In this document: positions 34,397-46,693 of the stretch, one piece after another | Position numbering within the stretch: position 1 is the stretch's first letter | Layout of the letters: each line of letters opens with the position of its first letter | Source: Solen grandis | Taxonomy: Eukaryota; Mollusca; Bivalvia; Adapedonta; Solenidae | Length of the DNA stretch: 64,000 bases | Direction of reading: 5' to 3' | Assembly: GCA_021229015.1 (NCBI GenBank) | Contig: CM037785.1 | Span: 34,583,062-34,647,061, forward strand | Translations under genes and position numbers: made by a program | Notes under the pieces: generated by a model | What the model was told of the DNA's origin: nothing | The model's database searches: none | The model's input: the letters and a program-made list of their open reading frames with translations, nothing else

Positions 34397-34870
34397 TGAC
34401 TAAAGAATGCTTGAACCAATATTCCTCAAACTACACTTGTAGATAGAGAGTTGGGTCATGACTAATAGATGACCCCTATTGATTTTGGGATCACAAGGTA
34501 ACCATGACCTTGAATGTGAAAATTATTTCTGTCTGATTGATAACTTGCGAATAACTGAGCCCACATTCGGGTCATGACAAGTAAAGGAAAGGACAATTGA
34601 TTTTTGGGTAACTACTGGTAGGTCAAAGGTCAAGTGATTTTGAATGTGAAATTCTTTTCCAATCAATAACTTAATAAGGCTTGAGCCTACATCCCTTAAA
34701 CTTCGTAGGATATTTGTCATAATTAGTAGAGGACTCCTTTTTATTTTGGGTCACTAGGTCAAAAGTCAAGGTTACATTGAATGAAAAACTTTGTTTCAGA
34801 TCCATTCAGTAACTAGAAAATTCTTGACATTCTTCAAGCTAAATAGAGAGTTTGGTCATGATTAGTACGG
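34397..34870. repeat. Diverged tandem repeat of about 130-150 bp, unclassified
   Basis: Units share TTGGGTCATGACTA, TTTTGGG followed by TCA(C/A)(A/T)AGGT, and GAATGTGAAAnT, about three times. It directly follows the type B element and may be a further core family whose ends have decayed. Confidence 0.45.
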
Positions 34871-35095
34871 TGTTCTGACAGCTATTGTTTTTTAAATGTT
34901 AAACTGATTTTTGTGAAATGGCTGTAGAGTCCAGAATTTTTCTGGTTATACCGTTATAAAGGTTTGGAATGAAATTCTGTGGAGGCTAGTCAGAAACCTC
35001 CTATTATTGATCATTGAGCAATATTTCCCATGAAATATGAATCCTAGAAAAGGCACTCCTACCTCACTGTTTATTTGTGAAGTGGATGCCATATT

Positions 35096-35347
35096 GACTT
35101 GACTATTTGAGTATACCGTTTCTTTGACAGTATTTCAGTCATATAGCGACGCCTAGCTAATTACAAGTGGAGGAAGACCCCCGAATGCACGGAGGCATCC
35201 GGGTAGAATCACCGACCTACTGCAAGCCAGCTGGAAGGCTTCCTCACATAAAAATCCGAATGACACTGCCGGGATTCGAACCCATACGGTGTGGGGCTGA
35301 GTGAGTGCTATAGTCAGGGACTTTACCCTCTCGGCCATGGAGGCCCC
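35096..35347 (-). mobile_element. tRNA-derived SINE, same family, minus strand
   Basis: In reverse it starts GGGGCCTCCATGGCCGAGAG, keeps the B box GGTTCGAATCCCGGC and the TGTGAGGAAGCCTTCCAG body, and ends in GTCAAGTC. Flanks GATGCCATATT (35085-35095) and GATGCTATTTT (35349-35359) are an 11-bp duplication with two mismatches. The open frame across it is a by-product. Confidence 0.8.
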
Positions 35348-35359
35348 AGATGCTATTTT

Positions 35360-36137
35360 GAAAACAAGCATGTGACAGTGAAGTTTCTTGCTTAGCTTTA
35401 ACATCTCCTGATCAGTATTTCAGTAATAAGGGGGCAAGAGAGAAATATGGTACTGTGATATCACGTCATAGACATTCGATATGATACACACCCAGTTATA
35501 TTATTCTGACACTGGGCCAAGGTACACTAAGACTACACTTACATGCTGAGCACCAAATAAGGAAGATAAACCATGCTCATGAACTCACACACAAAGTGTC
35601 CATTAATATATCAGTTGGAGCTATTTGTACTCCCAAATCTTCAGTGTAAAAAATAGCAAATAGCTAAAATGGTTCCAGTCCAAAAAAAAGTTGGCCACTA
35701 GAGGTAAAAACATAAAATTCTTTAAACAACATCTCTTAAACAGCTGAGCCGATTTTGATGAGACATTAATTTTGATGGTACTGTACAAAAATAGCTAAAA
35801 TAATGCTTGTCCATTAAACAAGATGGCCTTCAGAGCTAAAAACAGAATATGGATTAAGAACTACATGTTGCATAAGGAAACAGGAGAAACCAGCTTCCAA
35901 TCTAGGTGTGACCTTTTTGCCAATCCATATGATGTAAAGGGTTTATCAGCATTTTCATTTTGTTTGGACTAGCATTTTTACATTGTTAAGATATGACATA
36001 ATATTCAAATTGTAGGTCCATCCAGTGTTTAATCTAGACTGTGCCATTGCGTATATGGCCCTATAAATCCAAACTGGCACAATTCATAAACCAGATTGGA
36101 CCTTTTTGGCGCTCTCATAGAGTCAGTCTATTTTTTT
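35360..36137. repeat. Mostly unremarkable; weak type C-like core at 35690-35870
   Basis: CTTTAAACAACATCTCTTAA, followed by GAGCCGATTTTGATGAGAC and AAAATAGCTAAAATAATGCTTG, echoes the type C core order (AAACAACATCTCCTCTGAA and TTGCTAAAATAAACTTGA) at low identity. The rest has no recognised feature. Confidence 0.35.
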
Positions 36138-36690
36138 AGCTCTCCTGAGCACAACATGCTCATGGTGAGCTATTGTGATCGCCTTTAGTCCAGCGTCCAT
36201 GTGTGCATCTGCCGTCAACAGTTTTCTTTAAACATCTCCTCCAAAACCAAAGTTGTTCAAATGGTTCTGGTCTATTGCATATCTGGGTCACAGAAACTTA
36301 AAATAGATTTTTAAAGTGAAATATTTAAAAATCTTCTTCTCCGAAAGTGTAAGGCCTAGAGCTTAGATATATAGTGTGTGGCATTGTCTTATGGACCTTT
36401 ACCAAGTTTGTTCAAATCTTGACACTGGGGTCAAAATTGGCCCCGCCCCAGGGGTCACATGATTTTACATAGACTTACATTGGAAAAACAAGAAAAACCT
36501 TGTCAGAAACTACAAGACCTGGAGTTAAGATATTTGGTATATAAAATGGCCTAGTGGACATCTACCAACCTTGTTCACATCATGGCCCTTGGGTCAAAAT
36601 TGGCACCACCCTGGGGTTACTTTATTTTACATAGACGTATACAGGAAAATCTAGAAAAATCAGTAACCACAAGGCCGTAGATGCCTGGCC
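36138..36690 (+). mobile_element. Tandem-core element, core type A, 3'-truncated
   Basis: It starts AGCTCTCCTGAGCACAACAT and shares the type A core (AGATATTTGGTATATAAAATG and CATGGCCCTTGGGTCAAAAT). It breaks off near 36690 without the GGCCATCATGGCC end. Confidence 0.65.
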
Positions 36691-36876
36691 AGATTGTTAA
36701 ACTGTCAAAAAATTTGCCTCTGCAGTCACTGTGCGGATAAGAAACCTAGTAGGCTGTAGTAAAAGGGGTGAATGCAACAAGACGTAATGGACTGTATCAG
36801 GTGGTCCGTAGTGGGACGGGGAGCATTCCTGATGTTGTCTCCTACAAGGATTGCTTTTTCTTTGGATGACATTTTT

Positions 36877-37672
36877 AGCTCACCTGAGCACTTGTGCTTG
36901 GGTGAGCTTTTGTGCCTTTGTGCCTTTTGTCCGTCATGCGTCGTCCGTCGTCAACAATTGCTTGTGAACACTCTAGAGGCCACAGTTTTGGCCCAATCTT
37001 CATGAAACTTGGTCAGGATGTTTGTCTACATGATATCTCGGATGAGTTCGAAATTGGGTCATGTGGGGTCAAAAACTAGGTCACTAGGTCAAATCTTAGA
37101 AAAACCTTGTGAACACTCTAGAGGCCACAAATTTGGCCCAATCTTCATGAAACTTAATCAGGAACACTCTAGAGGCCACAGTTTTAGCCCAATCTTCATA
37201 AAATTTGGTCAGGATATTTGTCTACATGATATCTCGGATGAGTTCGAAATTGGGTCATGTGGGGTCAATAACTAGGTCACCTGGTCAAATCTTAGAAAAA
37301 CCTTGTAAACACTCTATAGGCCACAATTTTGGCCCAATCTTCATATAATTTGGTCAGGATGTTTGTCTACATGATATATTGGATGAGTTTGAAAATGAGT
37401 CACATGAGGTCAAAAACTAGGTCACCAGGTCAAATCTAAGAAAAACCTTGTGAACACTCTGGAGGCCTACATTTTTGTCCCAGTCTTCATTAAACTTAAT
37501 ATGAATGATGACTGCATGAATTCCCAGTTGAGTGCAAATTCAGGTAGGATCAATATGTAGGTCACTTAGTCAAATGTTAGAAAAACACTTTTATATGCCA
37601 GATTTTTTGACATTATGCCTAACACAGCCATCTTACTCAGGTGAGTGACACAGGGCCATCTTGGCCCTCTTG
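36877..37672 (+). mobile_element. Tandem-core element, core type B, intact ends
   Basis: It starts AGCTCACCTGAGCACTTGTG, has the TCCGTCATGCGTCGTCCGTC tract, then type B units at about 36966, 37111, 37164 (shortened), 37307 and 37450. It ends CTCAGGTGAGTGACACAGGG, CCATCTTGG, CCCTCTTG. This is the cleanest copy showing that type B cores sit between the same start sequence as types A and C. Confidence 0.75.
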
Positions 37673-38049
37673 TTAAAAACTGTGCTCTCTGGTAGCACGC
37701 ATTCTACATCAAACAATATTTTGGGCATTATTTAAATAAATGTATTTTTACCTCCCTTTTCCTAAGCAGAGATATAGGTCTGATTTTTAGAAAGTTTCTA
37801 AAGTCAGACAGTGGATTTTCTACTTACAATCACATTACTGCCATTTATCCATACATTCACATTGAAAAATAGTACCAGTGGTTGTAGACGTCAACATTGC
37901 AGTTTTGATAAAAGGATTTTGAAAGCATTGGGTATAATCACAATTTCTGTGCAAACAAAACTGTAAAAGAAGTTTATAATTCAGTGTTCATCCACAGTGT
38001 CATTCATCAAACTACCTGTAAATAACCTTATTTGCATTACAAATTTGCG

Positions 38050-38135
38050 CTGCAGAATAAGTTCAGTTGGTAGGAGCGTCGTTAAGTATTTTGTTCTTGC
38101 AAGGGGACGTGAGTTCTAGTCCAGCTGAGACTTTT
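38050..38135 (+). mobile_element. tRNA-like sequence, probably a SINE head
   Basis: AAGTTCAGTTGGTAGGAGC resembles the D-arm/A box of a tRNA, and GTGAGTTCTAGTCC, 45 bases on, resembles a B box. A T-run of about 15 follows. Acceptor-stem pairing is poor, so I do not call a functional tRNA. Confidence 0.45.
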
Positions 38136-38163
38136 TTTTTTTTTTTTGTAATACTTATTTTTA

Positions 38164-39429
38164 TGTCACCTGAGCACGAAGTGCTCAAGGTGAGCTTTTG
38201 TGATCGCCCTTCGTCCGGCGTCTGTTGTCGTCGATCGTGCGTCGTCCGTCGTCAACAATTTGCTTTAAACGACATCTCCTCTGAAACTGCTGGACAGAAT
38301 TTAATGAAACTTGACAGGAATGTTCCTTGGGTGAGGCTCTACAAAAGTTGCTAAAATAAAGTTGAAAAAAAATTTAAAAATCATCTCCTTCAAAACTACT
38401 GGCCAGATTTCAAAATAATTTGGTACAGATGTTCCTTGGGTCAACCTCTACCAAAGTTGCTAAAATTATTCCGATCCGTAAAAAAACATGGCCGCCAGGG
38501 GCGGGGCTTATTTGCCTTATATGTATATAGAGAAACCTTTAAACAACATCTCCTCTGAAACCACTGGACAGAATTTGATTAAATTTGGCAGGAATGATCC
38601 TTGGGTCAACGTTCACAAAAGTTCCTAAAATAAACTTGAATGGCAACAAAAAGAAAAAAAATATGAAAACTTTAAAAATCATCTTCTTCAAAACTACTGG
38701 CCAGATTTTAAAATAAATTGGTACAGATGTTCCTTGAGTCAACCTCTACCAAAGTTGCTAAAATTATTCCGATCCGTAAAAAAACATGGCCGCCAGGGGC
38801 GGGGCTTATTTGCCTTATATGTATATAGGGAAAACTTTAATCAACATTTCCTCTGAAACCACTTGACAGAATTTGATTAAATTTGGCAGGAATGATCCTT
38901 GGGTCAACGTTCACAAAAGTTCCTAAAATAAACTTGATCTATATAGAACTCTTGTTCCCATGGCAACAAAAAGAAAAAAAAATATGAAAACTTTAAAAAT
39001 CATCTTCTTCAAAACTACTGGCCAGATTTTAAAATAAATTGGTACAGATGTTCCTTGGGTCAACCTCTACCAAAGTTGCTAAAATTATTCCGATCCGTAA
39101 AAAAACATGGCCGCCAGGGGCGGGGCTTATTTGCCTTATATGTATATAGGGAAAACTTTAATCAACATTTCCTCTGAAACCACTGGACAGAATTTGATTA
39201 AATTTGGCAGGAATGATCCTTGGGTCAACGTTCACAAAAGTTCCTAAAATAAACTTGATCTATATAGAACTCTTGTTCCCATGGCAACAAAAAGAAAAAA
39301 AATATGAAAACTTTAAAAATCATCTTCTTCAAAACTACTGGCCAGATTTTAAAATAAATTGGTACAGATGTTCCTTGGCTCAACCTATTTATCTCAGGTG
39401 AGCGATTTAGGGCCATCATGGGCCTCTTG
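38164..39429 (+). mobile_element. Tandem-core element, core type C, fourth copy
   Basis: It starts within TGTCACCTGAGCACGAAGTG. The landmark CATGGCCGCCAGGGGC is at 38488, 38784 and 39108 (one unit shortened to 296 bp, one 324). It ends CAGGTGAGCGATTTAGGG, CCATCATGGGCCTCTTG. Units 2 and 3 are nearly identical, which suggests recent local unit amplification. Confidence 0.75.
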
Positions 39430-39464
39430 TTTTATATTCCTGGGTTATATATTTAGAATTATTA

Positions 39465-40057
39465 GCAAGTGCTCAGGGTGAGCTTTGTGACCACTTTTTG
39501 TCCGTCGTCCGTCGTCAACAATTGCATGTGAACACTCTAGAGGCCACAGTTTTAGGCCATTCATCATTAGATTTAGTCAGAATGTTTGTCGACATGATAT
39601 CTTGGATGAGTTTTGGCCCAATTTTCATGAAACTTTGTCAGGATGTTGTCTTTCTGCTATGACAGATGAGTTTGAAATTGGGTCAGGGTCAAAAACTAGG
39701 TCACCAGTTCAAATCTTAGAAAAACCTTGTGAACACTCTAGAAGCCACAGTTTCAGCCTAACCTTAATGTTACTTGGTCAGAATGTTTGTTTACATCAAA
39801 TCTCAGATGAATTCAAAACTGGGCCACATGGGGGCAAAAAGTAGGTCACCAAGGCAAATTTTAGAAAAATCTTGTGAACACTCTAGGGGCCTACATTATT
39901 GTACCAGTCTTCATTATACTTGATAAGAATGATGACTGCATAAATTCCTAGTTGGGTGCAAATTCAGGTAGGATCAAAATCTAAGTCACTTAGTCAAATG
40001 TCAGAAAAACAATTTAGATGCCACTTTTTTTGTCATCATGCCATCTTGGCCCTCTTG
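39465..40057 (+). mobile_element. Tandem-core element, core type B, shortened
   Basis: A decayed start (GTGCTCAGGGTGAGCTTTG) and a TCCGTCGTCCGTCGTC tract are followed by type B units and a 3' end reduced to CCATCTTGGCCCTCTTG. It lies 35 bp after a type C copy. Confidence 0.65.
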
Positions 40058-41395
40058 TTTAATTCTAGTTTTATACTTCCATTATTTTTAATTATTTATA
40101 GAGAGGTCAATTGTCCTGCGCATAGACAGATTCGGTTATAAGGTCAAAACAGTAGAAATGAGAGGGGGACAGTATGTTTATTGTAAGCCGTCAATTGATA
40201 CATTTTGTTTGTAATCTTTTCTTGTTAGAGTCTCAAACGACTGTAGTGTCTCTAGTCGCATCTGTATGTCACAACTCAGAAAGTACTTTAGGGATTAAGT
40301 TTATACTTTATACAATGGTCAAACTTTACTTACCAAGAACAATAACTCTACCTTGCTTCATCTCAATTACTTACTTGTACATGTATGCTGAAATTATGTT
40401 TTTCTAGAACATATATTAAAAACTATTGGAGGCATGGATATCATTCTTTACACATGGGAAGGATGAGAAGTGAAAAAGAACAATAACTTTATCTTGTCCC
40501 ATTTTCTTGCTTTTCTATTAAAATTATTTCTAGCAGCAAATTTATGAAGTATTAAAGATATTGAGAGGATCAATACTAAGAACAACTATTCCTTATTCAA
40601 TTTTGTTTAATTTGACAGAGAACAATAAATAAAATAATCTATCTTACCTGCTGTTTTAATAAGATTTAACTTCCCTGATTTTTTATATGCATACCACAAA
40701 AAAAAATTAAAAGGATTGACTTTATAATTCACACATTTTAACTTTCGCTTCTGACAGTGCTCACAATGCTTTGATTTCACCTAGTGATGTTAAATTCTTA
40801 TGTATGTGTAAGTAAGGTTTCATTATGGAAATCGAACCGAATTGAACTATGCAAAAAAAAAATATGCTGAAAAATAACATGTTCATTAATCGGAGATAAA
40901 AAGTAAATTTGGTAAGTCACAAATAATGAGATATTTGAAACATTGACAACAGAAATTCCATTACTTGTAATTGCCTATAAATATACACGTCTGTTAGTGT
41001 ATCAGCTGCCGCGCTAGTTATGTGCAGCGCGGTGCAAAGTTATGTCTTGATTTCAAAACTAGCTGGGGAAATAATGGTAAATCTTATTCATTTAAAATAA
41101 AATGTAATAAATAAAAGAAAGAAAGTAAAGCAAAGCAACTAGCAGTGCTTTGTCGGGAGAGTGGCGGGTGACGAAGTGGAATTTTTAACTTTATTCCTTT
41201 TTTTTTTCAGTCTGAAACCCAAACATAGGGCATTTGCAATTTGTCAAAATCTTAACATTATATACAATCAAAAGTCTTTTTTTATTGATAGTTGATATTT
41301 TTGTTTTCCTTGGTACATTGCTGTAATGAAGTATTGCATTCATTTTTTGGGGTTCTATTTAAAATCTTGGGCTTAATTTGTAAGATATTTTTGTT
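40058..41395. other. 1.3 kb without a recognised feature
   Basis: No exon with splice signals, RNA gene or repeat structure could be supported on either strand. Confidence 0.35.
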
Positions 41396-41984
41396 GAGCT
41401 CACTTGTGGTGAGCTCGACTTAGTTGTCACAATGGTGGTTTGATGTATGTATGTGCGTGCATCAGTGCGTGCATCCGTCCGTCCTGATTTGGTCTTGTCT
41501 GGGCTATAACTTCATCATGGATGGAAGGATTCTCAAATAATTTGGCTAATATATCAAGCTCAGTGAGACAGAGTGTTGTGCACAAGAACCAGATTCGTAG
41601 CTCAAAGGTCAAGGTCACAGATGGAAGTCAAAGGTCAAAAACATGTACTTTTTTGCTTGTCCGGGTTGTAACTTCATCATGGATTGAAGGATTCTCAAAT
41701 AATATAATACTATAATACAAATGTCAAGCTCAGGGAGGTGGAGTGCCATGCATAAGAACCAGATTCATAGCTCAAAGGTCAAGGTCAAAGATGGAGGTCA
41801 AAGTTAAAAAATATGTACGTTTTTGCTTGTCCGGGTTGTAACTTCATCATGGATGGAAGGATTTTCAAATAATTTGGCACAAATTTCAAGCTCAGTGAGA
41901 TGGAGTGTCATGAACAAGAACCAGATTCATAGATCAAAGGTCAAGGTTACAGTTGGAGGTCAAAGTTCTAAAACATAACCAATA
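41396..41984 (+). mobile_element. Tandem-core element, core type E
   Basis: It starts near GAGCTCACTTGTGGTGAGCT, a short hairpin, then has a GTGCGTGCATCCGTCCGTCC tract. Three copies of an approximately 160-bp unit follow, containing TAACTTCATCATGGATGGAA, GGATTCTCAAATAAT and AGCTCAAAGGTCAAGGTCA. The architecture (hairpin start, CGTCC tract, tandem core) is that of the other families, but both core and start differ. The 3' end is not reached because a SINE follows. Confidence 0.6.
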
Positions 41985-42200
41985 TCGTGGCCTAGTGGTT
42001 AAGGCATCTGCTTCGGGAGCGGGAGGTCGAAGGTTCGATCACACAGAACACCATAAAAAACCTATAAGAACAGCATAAAACAAGATCAGCATGTGAGTAA
42101 CTGGCAGGCTTATCAGGTTTTAGGCTGTTCGCTGCTCCTCAGTCATTTGGAAATGAGATTTTTACTAAATTTGGTAAGGTTTAACAGTTGCTTTTTGCAG
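41985..42200 (+). mobile_element. tRNA-derived SINE, second family
   Basis: The head TGGCCTAGTGGTTAAGGC is an A box/D-arm, and AAGGTTCGATCACAC is a B box. Between them CTGCTTCGGGAGCGGGAG can form an anticodon-like stem. Acceptor-stem pairing is absent. The 3' limit is uncertain and no target duplication was found. Confidence 0.55.
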
Positions 42201-43374
42201 ATCAGGCTTTATAAGGTACATATTAGGGGCGTCAAAAAGCACATGTATGAGGTAAAGGGTTAAGGAAACTCTACTTCCTGATTTATACCCACCTTAAGTG
42301 AATAATATCAATCTCTTTAGGCATATCTTTGGCTGAATTAATAACGTCATTTTCCCTGGCAGGGATTAACCATTTTATTATGACATACCCACTACATACA
42401 TAATGTACATTTTGTAAATTTGACTTGAGAAACTGCAGTTCACACCCAGGATTATATACATAATGCTGTAATCCCATTGGAGGTAAGAATTATTCATGAC
42501 CTTCCCAGGCGCAAAGTACTGGTCCAACCCAGGAACCTTCTTATAGAGGGATTAGTATAAGTTGTGAGAACTTGTTTCCCAATCGACGTAAAATAAATAA
42601 GTTTAAACTTAAACTTAATCCCAAAGATGAAACCTCATTAAATTTTAAAACAACAACAACTTCTACAATGCCTCTTGTAAGTATTCTGTTCAATATGGTA
42701 GCCTTTGGCGGGCTTGACATGTTGCCCTTGGGCATCTAGTTATACATTGCCATCTATAATTGTGCATTTGCTTGCTTTTTATTTAAAAAAATATATATCT
42801 AATAAATCTTATTATCTGTAAGAAAGAGAGAAAGGCAGACAATATGCTTATTGAAACAAATTTTGTGTTAATCCTTTTTTTGTTACGACCATAATAATGC
42901 AAACGTCTTTATGACTGGGGGTTACGGCATCGTTTGAAAATTTGAATAAATGCCACTTTAGTGCATTAAAACATGTTCTCTCAGTGGTATTGGTGCTTTG
43001 CTTTATACCATGGTTAACGTTCCCCAAAGTTGCCTGGCGTCCACATTTCATTTGTCGAAAGCCTTGATCAGAACATAAGAAACATGTCAGACCTTGATCA
43101 GAACGTGAGGGAACCCATCAGAACGTGGCGGACCGGGAGAGAACGTATTGGCGTCCATGGTAGACCGTGGGCCACAACTTGGTGAGCCTCTTTGCCACCT
43201 TTTCCCCTCCATGGCTCGTCATGGATGTACCATTATAGACCGTGAGAAAACTTTGGAGGATGTAACGCAACTTGTATACATAGTAAAAAAACCACCAAAG
43301 TCCCAAGGCGATCTACGTTTCATTGAAACGGGGTTGCTTTGGCCGCCGAGAACAAAGTAGCATTATGAAACATG
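42201..43374. other. No supported gene
   Basis: Nothing is firmly recognised. At 43060-43150 the motif CAGAACGT or GAGAACGT recurs four times (GATCAGAACATAAG, GATCAGAACGTGAG, CATCAGAACGTGGC, GAGAGAACGTATTG), a short irregular direct repeat. Confidence 0.4.
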
Positions 43375-43619
43375 GTTTTGTGGACCTGCACTAAGTTTTC
43401 AAACCATGGCTCTTGGGTATAAATTGGTCTTACCCTAAGGCCACCTGATTTTATAGCAATGACCATCAAAATTTTGACCACAGGTACAGTTTTTGTGTGT
43501 AGTTACAATTATTTTGCTGTACTTCTACATGGATTTTGTATTCAGTTTGACTGTTTTATAAAGGGCAATGAAGGTAATATTAATCAGGTGAGCAATTCAG
43601 GGCCATCATGGCCCTCTTG
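43375..43619 (+). mobile_element. Type A element, 3' remnant
   Basis: CATGGCTCTTGGGTATAAAT and GGCCACCTGATTTTA are type A core. The end ATCAGGTGAGCAATTCAGGG, CCATCATGG, CCCTCTTG is intact. The 5' half is missing. Confidence 0.6.
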
Positions 43620-43701
43620 TTTTCTTTTCAGATATCATTTGCAAATGGGCATTGATTTTAAAACCTTAATCAAAACTTTCATCAATTTAAATTGCAATTT
43701 T

Positions 43702-44356
43702 AGCTCACCTACCCACATGTGCTCAGGAGGAGCTATTAGGATCATTGAATCATCCGTCGTCCATAATAAGTTTGTTTACATTCTAGCATCCTCATTTCTT
43801 CAGCAATCACCTTCAAACTTTATGGCAATGTTTATGATCATAATCTCTCCGTCAAGTTTGACTATGGCTGATATTGGCCGATTTGTTGCAAGGACATCTA
43901 CCAAATTTGTTCACATCATGGCCCTGGTATCAAAATTGTTCCCGCCCCAGGAGTCACTTGATAGACTTTTACATAGACTTATGTAAAAAACAAAAAAACA
44001 GAGAAATCTTCCTGTCAGAAACCACAAGGCCTGGAGTTTAGATATTTGGTGTGTGGCATTGTTTTATGGACCCCTTTTTCCAAGTTTGTTCAAATCAAGA
44101 CCATTGGGTTAAAATTGCCCCATCCTAGGGATTACCTGATTTTAAATAGACTTATATAGGAAAAAATTGGAAAATCTTCTTATAAACCACAAGGCCTGGA
44201 TTTGATATTTGCTTTGTAACATGGCCTAGTGGACATCTACCAAGTTTGTTCACATCATGGCCCTAGTGTCAAAATTGGCCCCGTGCAAGGGGTCACTTGA
44301 ATAAACATAGGCTAATGATAACAGGTGAGCGTTTCAGGGCCATTATGTCCCTCTTG
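43702..44356 (+). mobile_element. Tandem-core element, core type A, full length
   Basis: It starts AGCTCACCTACCCACATGTG and holds about three type A units (AAACCACAAGGCCTGGAGTT and CATCATGGCCCTAGTGTCAA). It ends ACAGGTGAGCGTTTCAGGGC, CATTATGTCCCTCTTG. The 175-codon open frame that runs from the previous remnant into this one is not a gene. Confidence 0.7.
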
Positions 44357-45641
44357 TTTAAAAAAAGTATGAAAATCCAACCTGTGTTTTTTTTTTCGTT
44401 TTTTTTTTCGATTCCGTTTTGTAATCTCGCTGTGACACAGTTCCCTACAGTTTTAAGAGCAATGACCATTATTATTCAATTAAAGTTGTTAAACCATCTG
44501 ATGCAGTTGAATTTGAATAATCAAACACCCGTAATCTCCAAAGAAGGGCAGAAGAAGATCATTGACAAATAAATTCAGGGCATAGACTGCATGACGCTTG
44601 TAATTTACCAATATTAAAGATCGAAAATAAAAGAAAGGAAATTGTGTGCACATTCAGATTTTATTCAAGAATGCATGTAGAATATTTAAAAACAATACAG
44701 AAAACATTTTTTATGTGTGAACAACCTTTACTTGTCAGTCGCACTTGCTTGCCAAAGTGTTTTTCCCCATATTGCCTAATTTTCATCTCTTTCGGCTCTT
44801 TATAGCTCTCCACCAACATCTTAGATAACCATATGGTTGTTGCTAAATATAGTTTTTAAGTGGATGCTGCATATTGTCAATGTGGAAAGTCGAAAAACAA
44901 AACCATAAAGAGAATATCTGATTACTTTACGCACAATGTGGGTAATGAATCAAAAAGAGATCTACTAAAATAGAATTCTGAATTAGAATCAGTTACACCT
45001 TCCACTAGCAGCAGTAGTGAGCTAGATAATTCTGTGTCCAAGAAACATCACTTTAAGCAAATTTAGTTGACAGATTACTGTTTTAAGAACTGGATAACAT
45101 ATAACACCAAGCAATCTGTCATGAAATTAAATTGTGTATTTCCAGGGTGAAATCCAATCTATTCTTGTTGTTCAATTTTTTTCACATCAACCCTGAATAG
45201 GCATGATACTTTCAGATCATGTAAATTCTCATACTGATTAAAAAAAATAAACTTGTTTACAGCTGTACAGCCAGTGATCAACAAAAGGAAACTGTCCAGT
45301 ATTTGTGCATTGCAGTCATTTTCTTGGCTAAGCAAAGATCAAATTGCTATGTTTAATTACAGTTCACTGTTAAATTTACTTCAGTTACAAGGGTGTCCCA
45401 ATTTTGAAGGTTTGTATCCTGGTGACAATGCAACTTATTTTGTCTGTAGATATCCTGACTAGTTTGTTTCCTCCCCAGGGAAAAAACTGACCAGTCAGTT
45501 TCTTACCCTGGAAAGAAACTGAATGGGGAAAATCTTGACTGTTACACTGGTGTTAGGATAATGTGGCTGGGTGTGGCTGGGACATGCCACATGTCTACGG
45601 GGTGGTACTGTATTGAGGAAGCACTCAACACATAGTTGACC
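44357..45641. other. No recognised feature
   Basis: Mixed AT-rich DNA. A frame at 45253-45462 has no splice context and no family resemblance that I can name. Confidence 0.35.
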
Positions 45642-45802
45642 ATTTTCATGTGAGGAAGCCTTCCAGCTGGCTTGTGGTAGGTCGGTGGTTCAACCCAGAT
45701 GCTTCCATGCATTCGGGGTCTTCCTCCACCTGTAATTAACTGGACGTCGCTATATGACTGAAATATTGTTGAAGCGACTGTAAACTCAAATAGTCAAGTC
45801 AA
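45642..45802 (+). mobile_element. SINE fragment (33.7-kb family), 5'-truncated, with target duplication
   Basis: The body TTTTCATGTGAGGAAGCCTT through GACGTCGCTATATGACTGAA and GTCAAGTC is present; the tRNA head is missing. ACATAGTTGACC (45630-45641) and ACATAATTGACC (45803-45814) flank it, a 12-bp duplication with one mismatch. The truncation therefore happened during insertion. Confidence 0.8.
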
Positions 45803-46072
45803 ACATAATTGACCAGTGTGATCTTTGGAAAGCAGTGCATCTTTCTCATGTAGATGAAACTTATTTTTATTTCACAATTACATTAAACACAACAAACTTT
45901 AATACTGTGAACAGCTTTACATATGATTCTTGCACACTGCTCTTATACTTGCTGTCTGTCTACATTTCATGTTTAAAGTCAATGCTTTCTACATTTTAAA
46001 CTACTGTTTGAAACAACCATATATATCGCTCTATCCACTTTAAATAAAGACTTTACTTAGTTATTTACTTAC

Positions 46073-46215
46073 CTACTATCATAATCAAGATACTATGTAT
46101 ACAGGTTCCTTTTCTATGCTCCACCTGGAGTCTGGCTTCTCCTGTATCAAAGCGTTTTTGCAGGGTATTAATCACCTTCAGTGATAGTTCTAGTTTTACA
46201 ATTGTCTCAGGCAAA
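46073..46215 (-). CDS. Weak candidate internal exon, minus strand
   Basis: On the - strand an acceptor TCTATTTACAG is followed by 143 bp of open frame and a consensus donor GTAAGT. The peptide begins LPETIVKLELSLKVINTLQK and ends near CIHSILIMIV. No stop interrupts it and both splice signals are good, but I recognise no family, and no partner exon is visible on that strand. Random open frames of this length are common, so this stays a candidate. Confidence 0.22.
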
Positions 46216-46693
46216 CTGTAAATAGATTTCTGTTCAGTCAGAGCCACAAACAATCCCTACTTCATGTACATCATGTGACACAAATTTGAAAGCTTGAGAC
46301 CTTCAGTTGATTGATAATGAGCAAATAGAGTGCAGACCATGAAACTGTTCCATCTCCTTCAATACATGTATCAGTTCCTTTAATTGATAGAGGTAATGTG
46401 ATTTAATCTGTTATAACATTAAATTCTTAAACAATTTATTAATTTCTCTACCAACCCATCTTATATACACTTTAAGACTTGTGTTTTGGGGTAGCAATTA
46501 AACTATCATGCCTGCATCAGAACAAGAGCAGAGAGAATAAAAAAGGAAGGGCCTGTAAAATGAAAAACAAAAAAACAAAAAAACAAAAAACTCACTGGCC
46601 TTACATATGCAAATATGATAAAAAAATGTCTATGGTGTGTTTTATGTACAGTGTGCTGCTTATATATATTTGTATGTGTCTTTGTCATTGCAG

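Noticed and set aside
43459..43986. 175-codon open frame as a gene
   Set aside because: It runs from one type A element remnant across its 3' terminus into the next type A element.
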